A stretch of 64,000 nt of DNA, taken from assembly GCA_963823675.1 (NCBI GenBank), contig CAWGMT010000011.1, positions 124,001-188,000 on the forward strand, in the 5' to 3' direction. Both the position numbers and the translations under genes were made by a program. Below are positions 9,023 through 19,900 of this stretch, one piece after another. A model generated the notes under the pieces. That model made no database searches. It saw nothing but the letters and a program-made list of their open reading frames with translations, and was not told where the DNA came from. Source of the stretch: CAWGMT01 sp963823675. GTDB lineage: Bacteria > Planctomycetota > Planctomycetia > Isosphaerales > Isosphaeraceae. Positions within the stretch are counted from its first letter, which is position 1; every line of letters starts with the position of its first letter.

Positions 9023-10876
9023 ATGTCCTTTACACCCTGGTTCAGACGCTTGACAACGGGCTCTTCGACTCGGTCGCGGCGCCCTGGATCAAGACGCAGC
9101 CTCTCGCGGCGCTCGGTCCTGCCGCGCTTGGAAGTGATGGAGGACCGGAAGCTGCTCAGCACCTTCATGGTGACCAACCTGAACGACAGCGGCGCCCACT
9201 CGCTACGGGCGGGCATCCAGTCCGGCGATGCGACCATCGCATTCGCGCCGGGGCTGCACGGCACCATCACGCTGGAGAGCGAATTGCTGATCAGCCACAG
9301 CGTGACCATCGACGGCCCCGGGGCGAACGAGCTGTCTGTCAGCGGCAACGACTCGAGCCGCGTCTTCGAGGTCGCGGCGGGCCAGGTCGCCATCTCCGGC
9401 CTGACGATCACCGATGGCCATGAAATCGCCGCCAATGGAGGCGGCATTCTCGTCGATGCGGGCGCTACCCTGAACCTTGACCAGGTCGTCGTGTCCAACA
9501 ACAGCGCCAGCGCCGACTCCGCGGGCAACTACGGCAACGGCGGCGGCGTCGAGAATGACGGCAGCCTCACCGTCACGCAATCCCTCTTCACGAACAACGT
9601 GGCCTCCGGCGGCGCATACGCCGCCCCCATCACCGGCCCCATCACCGAAGGCTCTGCCGGCGGAGCCATCGACAGCCAGGGGCCTTCACTGACCGTGACC
9701 ACCACGGCGTTCACGTGCAACCAGGCGGTTGGCCCCGCCACGGGAACCGGCGAAGGTAACGGCGGCGCCATCAACAGCAGCTCCGCCGCGACCATCACCT
9801 GCTCCACGTTCAACGGCAACGAGGCGGTCGGCAGGACGACCAACGGCGGCGCCCTGAGCACGGGCGAGAACGAAACCTTCGCCGCGCCATCGCTGGCCAT
9901 CAGCAACTGCACGTTCACCGGCAACGAGGCTGTCGGGGCCAGCGGGGCCAACAACTCCGCCGCGCTGTTCGGCGGTGAGGCTCTGGGCGGCGCCGTCGCC
10001 AATGCCGGCCCGCTCACCATCGGCAACAGCACGTTTACCGACAACGTGGCCAGGGGCGGGGACCAGGGCGACAACGTCGGCGGCCTCGACCCGAGCCCCG
10101 TCCTCGGCGAGGCGTGGGGCGGCGGCATGGTCAACTTTGCCAGCGCGCTCACGATCACCAACACGGTCTTTAGCGGCAACCAGGCCATCGGCGGCAACTC
10201 CGCCGTCGGCCCCGGAGCTCCGGCCGCGGGCGGCGGCCTCGCCGCGGAAATCTTTGCTGACACGACCCTCACCGACGTGAGCTTCCTCGGCAACCAGGCG
10301 ATGGGCGGCAGCGGCGGCAGCAGCAGCCCCGGATATCCGGGCACGGGCGGCAGCGGGTTCGGCGGCGGCTTCTACAATGGCGTTGACTCGACCGCCGCGG
10401 TCTCGGACGCCCTCTTGAGCGGTAACATGGCCGAGGGCGGTGCCGGCGGGAAGCGCGCCGCGGGCGGTGTCGGCGCCGGCGGCGCCATCGCGAATGGCGG
10501 CGGCGCCGGCGTATTTGAGCTGGCTTTCCTGAATCTGGGTGCTGACACATCGAGCCTCTCCCTCGCCAGCAGCACGCTGGTCCTCAATGTGGCCCAGGGC
10601 GGCGCCGGCGGGGCCGGGAGCAGCGGCGGCAACGGCTCAGGCGGCGGCGTCTACGTGCTGGGCACCACGACCGCATCGATCGATGCCACGCTGATCACTT
10701 TCGACGCCGCGCTGGGCGGCTCCGCCGGCACGGGCGGAGCCAGCGGCCAGGGCTCAGGCGGCGGCCTCTACATCGACACCGGTGCCGGCGTGACGCTCAG
10801 CAAGTCGAGCAAGGTCCTTTTCAACTTTGCGTCGACGAGCGACGACGACATCTCCGGCGTCTACACCACGACTTGA
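9023..10876 (+). CDS. Exported parallel beta-helix protein with LEVMEDR motif
   Basis: A 617-residue protein. ATG at 9023 is preceded by CTGAAAGG, a plausible ribosome-binding site. Residues 1-35 are rich in Arg and Ser, and LEVMEDRKLLS at residues 36-46 matches the N-terminal motif of planctomycete exported proteins. FMVTNLNDSGAHSLRAGIQS follows, as at the start of CSLREA/choice-of-anchor Q beta-helix proteins. The rest is Gly/Ala/Asn-rich right-handed beta-helix repeats such as 'SNNSA...GNGGGV', 'FTGNEAVG' and 'FSGNQAIGG', also reminiscent of chlamydial polymorphic outer-membrane repeats. No catalytic motif is visible. A decayed partial copy lies at 21819-22752. A secreted or cell-surface location is inferred. 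Confidence 0.85.
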   Translation: MSFTPWFRRLTTGSSTRSRRPGSRRSLSRRSVLPRLEVMEDRKLLSTFMVTNLNDSGAHSLRAGIQSGDATIAFAPGLHGTITLESELLISHSVTIDGPGANELSVSGNDSSRVFEVAAGQVAISGLTITDGHEIAANGGGILVDAGATLNLDQVVVSNNSASADSAGNYGNGGGVENDGSLTVTQSLFTNNVASGGAYAAPITGPITEGSAGGAIDSQGPSLTVTTTAFTCNQAVGPATGTGEGNGGAINSSSAATITCSTFNGNEAVGRTTNGGALSTGENETFAAPSLAISNCTFTGNEAVGASGANNSAALFGGEALGGAVANAGPLTIGNSTFTDNVARGGDQGDNVGGLDPSPVLGEAWGGGMVNFASALTITNTVFSGNQAIGGNSAVGPGAPAAGGGLAAEIFADTTLTDVSFLGNQAMGGSGGSSSPGYPGTGGSGFGGGFYNGVDSTAAVSDALLSGNMAEGGAGGKRAAGGVGAGGAIANGGGAGVFELAFLNLGADTSSLSLASSTLVLNVAQGGAGGAGSSGGNGSGGGVYVLGTTTASIDATLITFDAALGGSAGTGGASGQGSGGGLYIDTGAGVTLSKSSKVLFNFASTSDDDISGVYTTT

Positions 10877-10926
10877 GCATTGCGCTTCACGACAAGTCGG
10901 GTCGGGCTGTGACACAGGAACCGAAA

Positions 10927-10952
10927 GCGGCCGGCGAGCCCACGCCGGCCGC
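10927..10952 (+). terminator. GC-rich hairpin behind the beta-helix gene
   Basis: GCGGCCGGC, an 8-base loop and GCCGGCCGC form a perfect 9-bp stem 50 bases after the stop codon. There is no U-tract, so this is a hairpin of uncertain terminator strength. A related but imperfect sequence (CGAAAGCGGCCGGC...) follows the GloVer gene at about 8877, so the two neighbouring exported-protein genes share a 3' element. Confidence 0.5.
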
Positions 10953-11075
10953 CACTCCCCCTGACCTTGAACCGGGTCGAGGCAGCCCCATTGAGGAGAT
11001 GACATGAGACTAGCTGCCGGGTCTGCTTGCGCCGCGCTGCTCGAATGTGCACGCGTTTTTCTGTGTTTTTCTGCG

Positions 11076-14000
11076 CTACCATGGCGCGAACACGTCGGCG
11101 GGCAGTTCAGCGCCGGCACCCGCCAAGAGTTCCTCGGCCTCGGCCTGGAACATGTCGAGCTGCTCGGACCACTCGGTTTGGGCGGGGTTCTGGTGCTCGC
11201 GCCGCCAGCGGAGCGCGCGGTCGAAGTCGGCTCTTGCCCGGCCAATCTGGCCCAGCTTGTGGCGCGCCATGGCCAGGAAGAAAAGGTCGAAGCCGTCGGT
11301 CTCGCCCTGACTGGCTGCGAGGCTTTTTTGCAGAGTGGCGATCGCGTCGGAATACTGGTCCGCACGATACTGGGCAACGCCCAGCGTGTTGAGGTAGAGG
11401 GCCGTGCCGGGGGTGAGTGCGACCGCCTTTCGGGCCAGGACCAGCGCGTGCTCGGGATCACGTAGGGCGGCCGGGCCGGTGGCCAGCCGCCAGGCCACGT
11501 TGTTGTAATGCAGGGCGACTGCCAGCGGGGATAGAGCAGCCTGCTTCATGTCAGCCTCGGCTTGCTCGCGGTGGCCCAGGCGATCGTGGACCTGGCTGCG
11601 CAGCTCGTAGAGGGCCGGATCCCTGGGAAAGCGCGCGATGAGAACGCCGAGGTCCGCCAGGGCGTTCTGGAGCTTGCCCAGGCGGGCCCAGATCTGCGCA
11701 CGGCGGTAGCGGACTGAAGATCGCGACTCGGGGTCAGCGTCGAGCGCCGTGCTGAAATCGTCGACGGCTTCCTGGAGCCGGCCGAGCTGGAGCGCAACCC
11801 GACCTTTCATGACGCGGGCGTCAACGTCGTCGGGGGAGCGCACCAGGTACTTTTCCAGGATTGCTCGCGCCAACGGCAGGTTGTTCCTCTCGCTGTGTGC
11901 CTCGGCCAGTAGAAAGAGGGCATCGCTGTCGTCGGGCCGGAGGTGCAGCCCCCGCTCCAGGTCGGGGATCGCTGCGGTCCACTTCTTCTGCTGCGTGAAC
12001 AGCCAGCCGCGGTGGATCAGGGCTTGGGGATCGTCAGGCTTGGCGGCGAGCCGGCGGTTCATCTCGGCCAGTTCGGCGGCGCGCCGCGCCTTGGGCTCGA
12101 TGACTTCGCCGACCACCCGTATCGCCCTCACCGGGAGCACCCGACCGACCGCGGCGGGCGAATCCGGAGCCGTGGGATACGGCGGAGCGTCCCAGTCCAG
12201 CCGCCGTTCCTTGAGCCGGTCACGGATCCGCCGGAGGTCCCACACCAGCACGGTCTTCTGGTTCGTCCGGGCGATGAGCTTCGTACCGTCAGGGCTGAAC
12301 AGAAGCGGTGTCGGGCTCACCGGCTGCAAAGTCGTCAGCCGCGCCAGCTCGCGGCCCGTGGCGGCATCGGCCAGCAAGACCTGATCGGGCGCTATTCCGA
12401 GAGCCATCAGCCGGCCGTCGCCGCTGAACGCCGGGCTGTAGAGCTCGCCCCCATAGCGCTCCGGGTCGATCCGTAGACCGAGCTCCCAGGTCCCCACGCG
12501 CCAGAAGTGATAATTGAGGCCCGCATCGGAGGACGTGGCCGAGACCAGCCTGCGACCGTCGGGGCTGAAGCCGACGAAGTAGGACTTGTCACCGATGGGT
12601 TCCTTCGGCGTCAAGATGCGCTCGAGCCGGCGCCGCAACAGGTCCCACACCCGAACGCCCCTTTCCTTCCAGCCGCCGACCGCCAGCCACTGGCCATCCG
12701 GGCTGACGGCGACCGAGGTCATGCGGTGATTTTCCCCGCTGTCGAGGGCCGTTGTCCGGCTCCAGGCCGGATGGGGGTGGCTGGAATCGATGAGCAGGAC
12801 TTTGGCGTTGTCGTTGTCGGTCAGCGCCAGCGTTCGACGATCGGGGAGCCAACTCGCACGGGGCCAGTCCTTTTCCTTCGCCCCGACCGCCGACAGCAGC
12901 TCGGGCGGACCGATCAAGAGCGCCTCGGCCCCACCCTCGGGATCGTGCCGGATCGGCCAGCGATCCAGGCCCCAAGCATTGGCAATGAGGAGGCTCCCTC
13001 CGTCTGGGTGGAACAGCACGCTGCCGCTTTGACCGGACTTGAGATGGGCCAGCTCACGTCCCGTCTCGGACTCCCAGAGGCGAACGCCGTCTCCATCGGA
13101 GGTCGCGATGAGCCCGCCGTCGGGGCTCACATCCGCCGACGTGATTCCGATGTTCAACGTCGCCTCGGAACGGTTGCCGAGCATGCCGGGGTGGAGCGTC
13201 CGACACTCCGGGGCCACGTCGATGTCCCAGACGCCGATCTTCCGACCGACATTGAAGGCCAGTCGGCGTTCGTTCGGCGCGAACCAGCCTCGTAGGCTAC
13301 CCGGCGCCATCGCCAGGGGCTCCCCCGAGACGCCGTCCCAGAGCCGGGTCGTGTTATCCCAGCTCGAGGTCGCCAGCAGGTAACCCGAGTGCGCGAACCG
13401 GACAGCGAAGACCGGACCCGTATGGCCCTGAAGCATGGCAGTCAGGGCCCCGCGGCGGACGTCCCAGACGTAAACGTGGGTGTCTCCTGCGTGGCCGCCG
13501 ATCGCCAGCAACTGCCCATCGGCACTCCAGGCCAGTCCGCCCTTGCCGACCTGCGACCCCCGGTCGAACAGCACGCGGCCGGTCTCGAGCTGGATGATCA
13601 CGACCCGCGGCTCCCGCCCAAGCTTTCCGTTCGGATCGTAGTTGATAACGGCGAGTCGCCGGCTTTCGGGATCGAGCGCCAGGGCGTTCGGCCTGAAGTC
13701 GAGCGGCGACCGCCGGGCGACCCGGCGCTCGACGAGGTCCCAGATCGCGACGCCACCCTCCATCGCCAGGAACACCAAGTGGCGGCCATCGGCGTGGAAC
13801 GCCCCACCTCCCCGGCTCGTCACGCTGCCGATCAGCTCCCGGCGTCGAAGGTTCCATATCTGCAGCAGGTCACCCACGCCCCCGCCCCCGTTCAGGAGGT
13901 AGCTGGCCATCAGCAACTCGCCGTCCGGGCTGAATTCAGGAATGGCATGCCAGAAATCGCTCCGGTCTGGCCCCGGCAGGCGGGCCAGTACGCGGTCGTC

Positions 14001-15866
14001 GTCCAGCCGCCGCACGACGATCTCGCCGGACCTCTCGGCCACGGCGTATCGCTCCAGCGCGGCATCGACGTTGACCTCGAATCCGTCGCCGTAGTCATGC
14101 TGCCGCCGCACGCGGAGGTCGGTCAGCCCCAGGGCGGCGATGGCATGGTTGCGGATCGCGAGCAATCGCTTCCGTCCCTCGGGGTCGGCGCCCAGGACCT
14201 GTGCGGCCCGGTCGAGCCGGTCCAGGCTATCGAACCGCTGGCCGATCAGACCCGTGCGCTGGAGGGCCGCTCCCTCGGACACCAGCGACTGGCCCAAGGC
14301 GAGCCGGGCGTTGCGCTCGGCCTCTGTGGTCCGGTCGAGCTGGATGCGCAGCCCCTGCTCGGCATGCTCGGCCCGGGAGAGGCTGAGCTTGGTCCGGCTT
14401 TGCTCGAACCGAAGCTCGTTGCGCTGCCCATAGTACGTCCACGCCGCCACGGTCGAGACGATCGCGATGATGGTTGCCAGGGTCGCGGCCAGCGCGTTGA
14501 GGGCGGCCAGGCCGGGATTGCGCTTGCTCCACCGCCAGAGCCGCTCGAAGGCCAGGATGGGGCGTGAGCGGATCGGCCGGCTCTCGAGGTATCGACGGAG
14601 CTCGTCGCCCAGCTCGCCCGCCGATGCGAACCGATCCTTGGGGTCCTTGGCCAGCGCCTTCTGCACCAGCGTCTCCAGGTCCCGAGGGATGCGGCGGTCG
14701 TGCTGCCGCAACGGCACGGGAGGCTGGTGCGTGATCCGCTCGATCAGCCGGGCCTGGTCCTGCTCGGGGAAGGCCGGTTTCAGGGTGAAGAGCTCGTAGA
14801 GCGTCGCGCCCAGCGAATACACGTCGCCCAGCGGGTTGGTGACGCCCCGAAACCGTTCGGGAGCCATGAAACGCAGGGTCCCGACCAGGTCCTGCGAGCG
14901 TGATAGATCGTCTCCCTCGACCAGCTTGGCCAGGCCGAAGTCGGTGACCCAGACGTTGCCCTGGGAGTCGAGCAAAAGGTTGGAGGGCTTGATGTCGCGG
15001 TGGATCACCCCCTGTTTGTGGGCGTAGTCCAGCGCGTCGGCGACCTGGGCGCCGAAGCGGGCGACCTCGCGGAAATAGACCGATTCCGGCTGGCCGGGAA
15101 TCGAGCTGCTGGCCAAACCGACCCCGTCGCCGGAGGTCGTGCCGCCAGTCGTAGCAATCCCCGTCGAGCCCGGCTCCGCGGCAATGGGAGCCATTGGTCC
15201 ATTGGCGAACCGGCCGGTCAGCAGGCCGCGAGAGATCGTCGCGAGCGGGTCGGCACCCGCGTCGATCACAGTGGTCTGCCCCGCAACTGCCTTCCCATCC
15301 CCAGCGTCGCGCCCGGCCATGGCGCGGAGGCGGCGGACGTCGTTCAGCACCCGCTCGAGCCCGACACCGGAGATGTATTGCATCGCGTAATAGAAGACGC
15401 CGTCCTGCTGGCCGTAGTCGAAGACCGGCACGATGTTCGTGTGGTGCAGCTTCGCGGCCGAGCGAGCCTCGGTCTGGAATCGCCGCACGTAGTCCCGATC
15501 GGCGCGGAACCGTGGGTGCATGACCTTGAGCGCCACGCGGCTCTTGAGCGATTCGTGCTCGGCCTCGTACACGATCCCCATGCCGCCGGCTCCGACGCGG
15601 CGAATCAGGACAAAGTCACCCAGGTGTTGTGCCATCGGGGCGTTCAAGCCGGGCGGCTTCGCATCGAGGCCGGTCGCCTGGCTCTTCGCGGTGCCAATTT
15701 CCTCCATGAGAACCAGCGCCGGAAAGACGGATCGAATCCGCTCGGCCAGCTCGGGATGCTTGTCCGCGTATTCGGTTAGCGACGGCCGCTCGCCGCGGCG
15801 GTAACGCTCGAGGAATTCTTCTGCCAGATCGTTGACCGGGTCGAATTCGCAAGAAGGCTCGTTCAT
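11076..15866 (-). CDS. Ser/Thr protein kinase with WD40 and TPR domains
   Basis: A 1,596-residue protein. Residues 1-60 are a planctomycete kinase leader (LAEEFLERYRRGERPSLTEY). The kinase domain (about 85-440) has the Gly loop GAGGMG, the catalytic Lys in VALKVM, the HRD motif as HRDIKPSN, DFG as TDFGLAKL and APE as FMAPERF. A Gly/Ala/Thr-rich insert of about 80 residues sits between the hinge and helix E. A membrane segment lies near 480 (LAATLATIIAIVSTVAAW). A WD40-like region with repeated 'FSPDG' and 'VWD(L/V)' motifs spans about 620-1250, followed by six or so TPRs to the C terminus. The gene starts inside the stop codon of the upstream sigma factor (ATGA overlap), so the two are translationally coupled. 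I infer a sigma/kinase signalling pair. Confidence 0.93.
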   Translation of the reverse strand: MNEPSCEFDPVNDLAEEFLERYRRGERPSLTEYADKHPELAERIRSVFPALVLMEEIGTAKSQATGLDAKPPGLNAPMAQHLGDFVLIRRVGAGGMGIVYEAEHESLKSRVALKVMHPRFRADRDYVRRFQTEARSAAKLHHTNIVPVFDYGQQDGVFYYAMQYISGVGLERVLNDVRRLRAMAGRDAGDGKAVAGQTTVIDAGADPLATISRGLLTGRFANGPMAPIAAEPGSTGIATTGGTTSGDGVGLASSSIPGQPESVYFREVARFGAQVADALDYAHKQGVIHRDIKPSNLLLDSQGNVWVTDFGLAKLVEGDDLSRSQDLVGTLRFMAPERFRGVTNPLGDVYSLGATLYELFTLKPAFPEQDQARLIERITHQPPVPLRQHDRRIPRDLETLVQKALAKDPKDRFASAGELGDELRRYLESRPIRSRPILAFERLWRWSKRNPGLAALNALAATLATIIAIVSTVAAWTYYGQRNELRFEQSRTKLSLSRAEHAEQGLRIQLDRTTEAERNARLALGQSLVSEGAALQRTGLIGQRFDSLDRLDRAAQVLGADPEGRKRLLAIRNHAIAALGLTDLRVRRQHDYGDGFEVNVDAALERYAVAERSGEIVVRRLDDDRVLARLPGPDRSDFWHAIPEFSPDGELLMASYLLNGGGGVGDLLQIWNLRRRELIGSVTSRGGGAFHADGRHLVFLAMEGGVAIWDLVERRVARRSPLDFRPNALALDPESRRLAVINYDPNGKLGREPRVVIIQLETGRVLFDRGSQVGKGGLAWSADGQLLAIGGHAGDTHVYVWDVRRGALTAMLQGHTGPVFAVRFAHSGYLLATSSWDNTTRLWDGVSGEPLAMAPGSLRGWFAPNERRLAFNVGRKIGVWDIDVAPECRTLHPGMLGNRSEATLNIGITSADVSPDGGLIATSDGDGVRLWESETGRELAHLKSGQSGSVLFHPDGGSLLIANAWGLDRWPIRHDPEGGAEALLIGPPELLSAVGAKEKDWPRASWLPDRRTLALTDNDNAKVLLIDSSHPHPAWSRTTALDSGENHRMTSVAVSPDGQWLAVGGWKERGVRVWDLLRRRLERILTPKEPIGDKSYFVGFSPDGRRLVSATSSDAGLNYHFWRVGTWELGLRIDPERYGGELYSPAFSGDGRLMALGIAPDQVLLADAATGRELARLTTLQPVSPTPLLFSPDGTKLIARTNQKTVLVWDLRRIRDRLKERRLDWDAPPYPTAPDSPAAVGRVLPVRAIRVVGEVIEPKARRAAELAEMNRRLAAKPDDPQALIHRGWLFTQQKKWTAAIPDLERGLHLRPDDSDALFLLAEAHSERNNLPLARAILEKYLVRSPDDVDARVMKGRVALQLGRLQEAVDDFSTALDADPESRSSVRYRRAQIWARLGKLQNALADLGVLIARFPRDPALYELRSQVHDRLGHREQAEADMKQAALSPLAVALHYNNVAWRLATGPAALRDPEHALVLARKAVALTPGTALYLNTLGVAQYRADQYSDAIATLQKSLAASQGETDGFDLFFLAMARHKLGQIGRARADFDRALRWRREHQNPAQTEWSEQLDMFQAEAEELLAGAGAELPADVFAPW

Positions 15867-16507
15867 GGCCGCAGTTCTCCCAGTCCACCGGGCGAGCGTC
15901 CCAGGACCCCTTTGAGCCGTTCCAGAGCCCGGATGTACCGCTTGCCGGCGGCGGCTTCCGAAACTCCCAACACCTGGGCGATCTCGGCGCGGCTCAATTG
16001 CTCGAAGTGGCGCAAGGCCAGAACTTCACGATCGAGTGGGTCCATACTGTTGAGCGCGTGCTGCACCCGGAGCTTCAGCTCGGCGCGGATCGCTGCCTCG
16101 CTGGGGCGGGTGTCGTGCCCCATGAGCTGGGCGGCCAGCGCGGCCGAGGACGCTTCGGGCAGTGGTCCCCGGCACAGCGCCACCTCCTGGCCGGCGGCGC
16201 GCATCTGGACGCCCAGATGATGCCGGTGCAAAGTCACCAGCTTCTGGCCGGCGAGGTACCGGAGCCACAAAAAGAACGGCATCGACGGATCACGCAGGTA
16301 CTCGGCCAATCGAGCCGAGGCTTCCAGATAGGCTTCCTGGATCACGTCCGACGCGTCGATCCGCCCCTTCAGCCGACGATCCATCCGGAGCGCTACCATG
16401 CGCCGGAGCCGATTTCCGTGCCGTGTGAGGAGGGTCCCCATAGCCCCCGGATCACCGCGGGCCGCCTGCTCGAGCAAGTGGTTGGTCGCATCCGAGTTAC
16501 TGGTCAT
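15863..16507 (-). CDS. ECF-type RNA polymerase sigma factor
   Basis: I chose ATG at 16507 (MTSNSDATNHLLEQAARGDP), giving 214 residues; upstream in-frame codons to 16591 look unlike a leader. Region 2 contains RRMVALRMDRRLKGRIDASDVIQEAYLEA, including the DVIQEAYL core-binding helix. Region 4 contains LDREVLALRHFEQLSRAEIA followed by a helix-turn-helix (QVLGVSEAAAGKRYIRALER). This is the planctomycete ECF group usually found beside kinase genes. The stop codon overlaps the kinase start by 4 bp. It probably directs transcription of genes tied to the kinase, which may control its activity; that link is inference from context. Confidence 0.93.
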   Translation of the reverse strand: MTSNSDATNHLLEQAARGDPGAMGTLLTRHGNRLRRMVALRMDRRLKGRIDASDVIQEAYLEASARLAEYLRDPSMPFFLWLRYLAGQKLVTLHRHHLGVQMRAAGQEVALCRGPLPEASSAALAAQLMGHDTRPSEAAIRAELKLRVQHALNSMDPLDREVLALRHFEQLSRAEIAQVLGVSEAAAGKRYIRALERLKGVLGRSPGGLGELRP

Positions 16508-16921
16508 CGAAACCACCATGCTAAAGCGGTTCACACCGCAAGTAAGAACCCGCGCAGCCGGGGCCGACGGCAAGACCGCGCGAACCCCCAAAGAGTAAAC
16601 CGCGCAAGAGGACCAGAACGGGACAGGAAAACGGATCTTTTTTTTTCTACCTCATGCATCCTATCAAACGAATTCGTGAATTTCTCAAAGATTTTTGATT
16701 TTTATCGTCTCCTCAGGGGCAGGCCGCGCGGTTAAGGGAGTAGGGCGTGCTTCGGGTTGAGCATCGGGCGCATTTTCACGGTTGCCCCGGCGAATTGAAT
16801 CACCCGAAACGAATAACTCGCCCAGATCGCCCGGTGCGATCGGAACCGGCGCTTTTTTCAAGCTTTACCCACGCGACCCCGTCTCTGGACGGGGCAGACA
16901 CAACGAGCAAGAGACACTTCA
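16508..16921. promoter_or_regulatory. Divergent intergenic region, AT-rich core
   Basis: This region separates the minus-strand sigma/kinase operon from the plus-strand protease gene. Bases 16625-16710 are clearly AT-richer than the surroundings, with a T-run at 16639 and GATTTTTGATTTTTATCG near 16690. Divergent promoters are expected here, but I cannot place -35/-10 elements with confidence. Confidence 0.35.
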
Positions 16922-19900
16922 ATGTTCAGCACATTCCATTCGCACAGCGATCGGTCTCCCTTCGGCCGAAGCCGGTTCGGCCGCAACGCCCCGTTCCGGA
17001 AACAAAGCCGCCGGGCGAAGTTGTCGGTGGAATCGCTCGAAGGCCGTGTGGTGCCGTCAGGCTTTGTGGTCAGCAGTCCGCTGGACCTGCCCAACACACC
17101 AGGAACCCTGCGCGACGCAATCGACCAGGCTAACGCGGAAGGCCAAGAGGGGATCTCCAGCACGATCACGTTTACGCCCAGCATGAACGGCGACCATATC
17201 TTCTTGGCGCTCGGCGACCTGGAGCTGACGGCCGGCGCCTCGGTAACGATCTGGGGCTACTCGCAGATCACGCTCAACGGCGACGGCACCAGCATCTTCA
17301 AGGTCAACGCCGGCGCTTCGCTCAATCTCTACGGGCTCACCCTTGCCGGTGGCGAGGCCAACAGCTCCGAGGGCGGCAATGGCGGCGCGATCGACAATGC
17401 CGGAATCCTGGAGGTCAACGGCTGCGATTTCACCGTCGACTCCGCCAGCGGGTTGGGCGGGGCCATCTACAATAGCGGTACGCTCGAGGAGGGTGAGCCC
17501 AGCACTTTTATCGACAACACCGCCAGCGCCGGCGGCGCCATTGCCAACGCCCAGAATGCCGCCGCGACCGTGCAAGGCGACGCGATTACCGGGAATTCGG
17601 CCACGGCCGGCTCTGGCGGCGGCTTGTACAACGACGGGGCGATGACAGTGGCCTTCTGCACTCTGAGCGGCAACACGGCGACTGCCTACGGCGGCGGCCT
17701 CGACAACGATCTAAATGGCACACTGACCTTGATCGGTTCCACGCTCGCGAAGAACTCTGCACTCGCGGGGGGCGGCGCGGCCAATTCGGGCACCATGACG
17801 CTGAGCGCGACCACGGCGGCGGCGAATTCCGCCGTTCTCGGGGGCGGCGTCTGGAACCTGAACTCGCTCTCGCTTTACGACACGATTGTCGCCGCCGACA
17901 CGCTCGCGTCCGCAAGCGGCTCCGACCCCGATATCGATGGCAGCGTGACGGCAACAAGCGACCATAACCTCGTCGGCAATGGCAGCGGCGTCTCCGGCAT
18001 TACCAATGGCGTCAACTCCAATCAGATCGGTTCCAAGAGCTCTCCGATCAACCCCATGCTCTATCCGCTGGCCAGCTATGGTTCAGCCATCGAGACCATG
18101 CCTCCAGAACCTGGCAGCCCGGCCCTCGCCAAGGGCGGCCCGCTCACCACGCTCACTGCTCCCATTGGCCAGGATGACACGACCATCCCTGTCGCCGATG
18201 CCGCGGCCATCGCCAGTACGGCCGGGATCTTTGGCATCCAGGTCGATTCGGAGCAGATGACATTGACCGGCGTCGATCTGGCCGCCAACACGCTGACCGT
18301 CATTCGCGGCCCAGGCGGCCTCGAGCCCGCCATGGCCCATAACGCCGGCGCCGGCATTGTGATGTATCAGAATTATGGTGTTACGGCCTCAACCTCTCCG
18401 GCCCTTGGGGCCATCCAGCCTGGGCCCGGCATGAGCCCGGCCGTCAAATTCATCGTGAGCGGACCGACCGGCCAGAGCGTGCAAGCCGCGGCTGGCTTCA
18501 CGGTCACGATCACGGCCGAGGATGGTTTCGACAATACGGCCACGGAATACAACGGCTCGGTCACCCTGAAGACCAGCGAGGGCAGCGACTTCACGGTTCC
18601 GCTCACAAACGGCGTCGGCACGATCACCATCGGCATGGACAAGGCGGGAACCGGCGAAACCCTCACAGCCACCGATGGCTCGATCAGCGGGACGAGCGCT
18701 TCCTTTACCGTCACCGGGGGCGCAGCGACCACGCTTTCGGTGACCGCCCCCACGAGCATACGGGCGGGAGCCCACTTCACCGTCACAGTCACGGCCGCCG
18801 ACGCGTTTGGCAACCCCGCGACCGGCTACGTCTCACTTGCGCACGGACTTCTCGAGACGGTGGCCGCGCTCTCCAATGGCCAGGCCCAGTTCCCCGAGAC
18901 CTTGGACGGTGCGGGAACGGTCCAGTTCGATGCCTACGCCGCGAGCGGGGCTACCGCCCTGGCAAACGTCACCGTGACGCCAGGCCCCGAAAGCACGTTT
19001 CAGGTCGTCGTTCCCTCTGCGGTGACGGCGGGCGTGCCTTTCAAAGTGAGTGTCACGGCCGTCGATGCCTACGGGAACACGGCGACCAGTTACGACAACT
19101 CCCTCAACTTCGCTTGCAGCGACGTTCAGGCAATCTATCCGGCTTCTCACGGCGGAGCCACAGGCGTCGTGATCACCGCCGGCAAGGGGTCGGCTCAAAT
19201 CGCGCTCCACAAGGCCGATACGCTCACGCTCGAGCTTGAATCGATCACATACAGGGTCAACACGAAGACACCGGTGATCACGGTTCTGGCCACCAGCAAC
19301 CATTTCACGGTCGGCCCGGGCAACGCGGCCTCGTATGCCTTCAGGGCTCCGACGACGACACCTGTCGGCGCTCCTTTTACTTTCACGTTTACAGCAAGAG
19401 ACCAGTTCGGCAACACTGACGTCAACTACGATGCCCTTACGACTGTCGCCTTCGAGGGAAACCAGGCCGAATCACTCTTGAACGGAAACTCGGGTTACGC
19501 GTACGTACACCCGGTCAAGGGCGTGGGCTCCGTGACGGTTACGCCCGAGACTTTGGGCCCATTGGTGCTGAACGTGACCGACGACACGATCGATACCGCC
19601 AGCCACGCGATCACGGTCACGCCCGATTGGTTCAGCAACAATATCCCGGATCCGGGAATTCAAGCCCTGGCGCGAACCGATTTCTACAGCAACTCGCCCC
19701 CATCCATCACCTACGACGACATGTTGGGCCTGTTCGCCCAGGCGGAATCCGAGACGCTCAGCACGAACACCAACGAGGCATTGTACTCGCTGGGTAAGCT
19801 GGTGGCCGACGGCCAGAACAAGAACGTGAGAATGCCGCTCTATCTGGAGGAGCTTTCGAACACGGTCCTCAACTTCAGCCCCGGCGATGTGACCTTCCTG

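Noticed and set aside
12507..14567. Plus-strand open frames of 260-390 codons inside the WD40 kinase gene
   Set aside because: The minus-strand frame has complete kinase, WD40 and TPR motifs. The others are GC-driven shadow frames without motifs.
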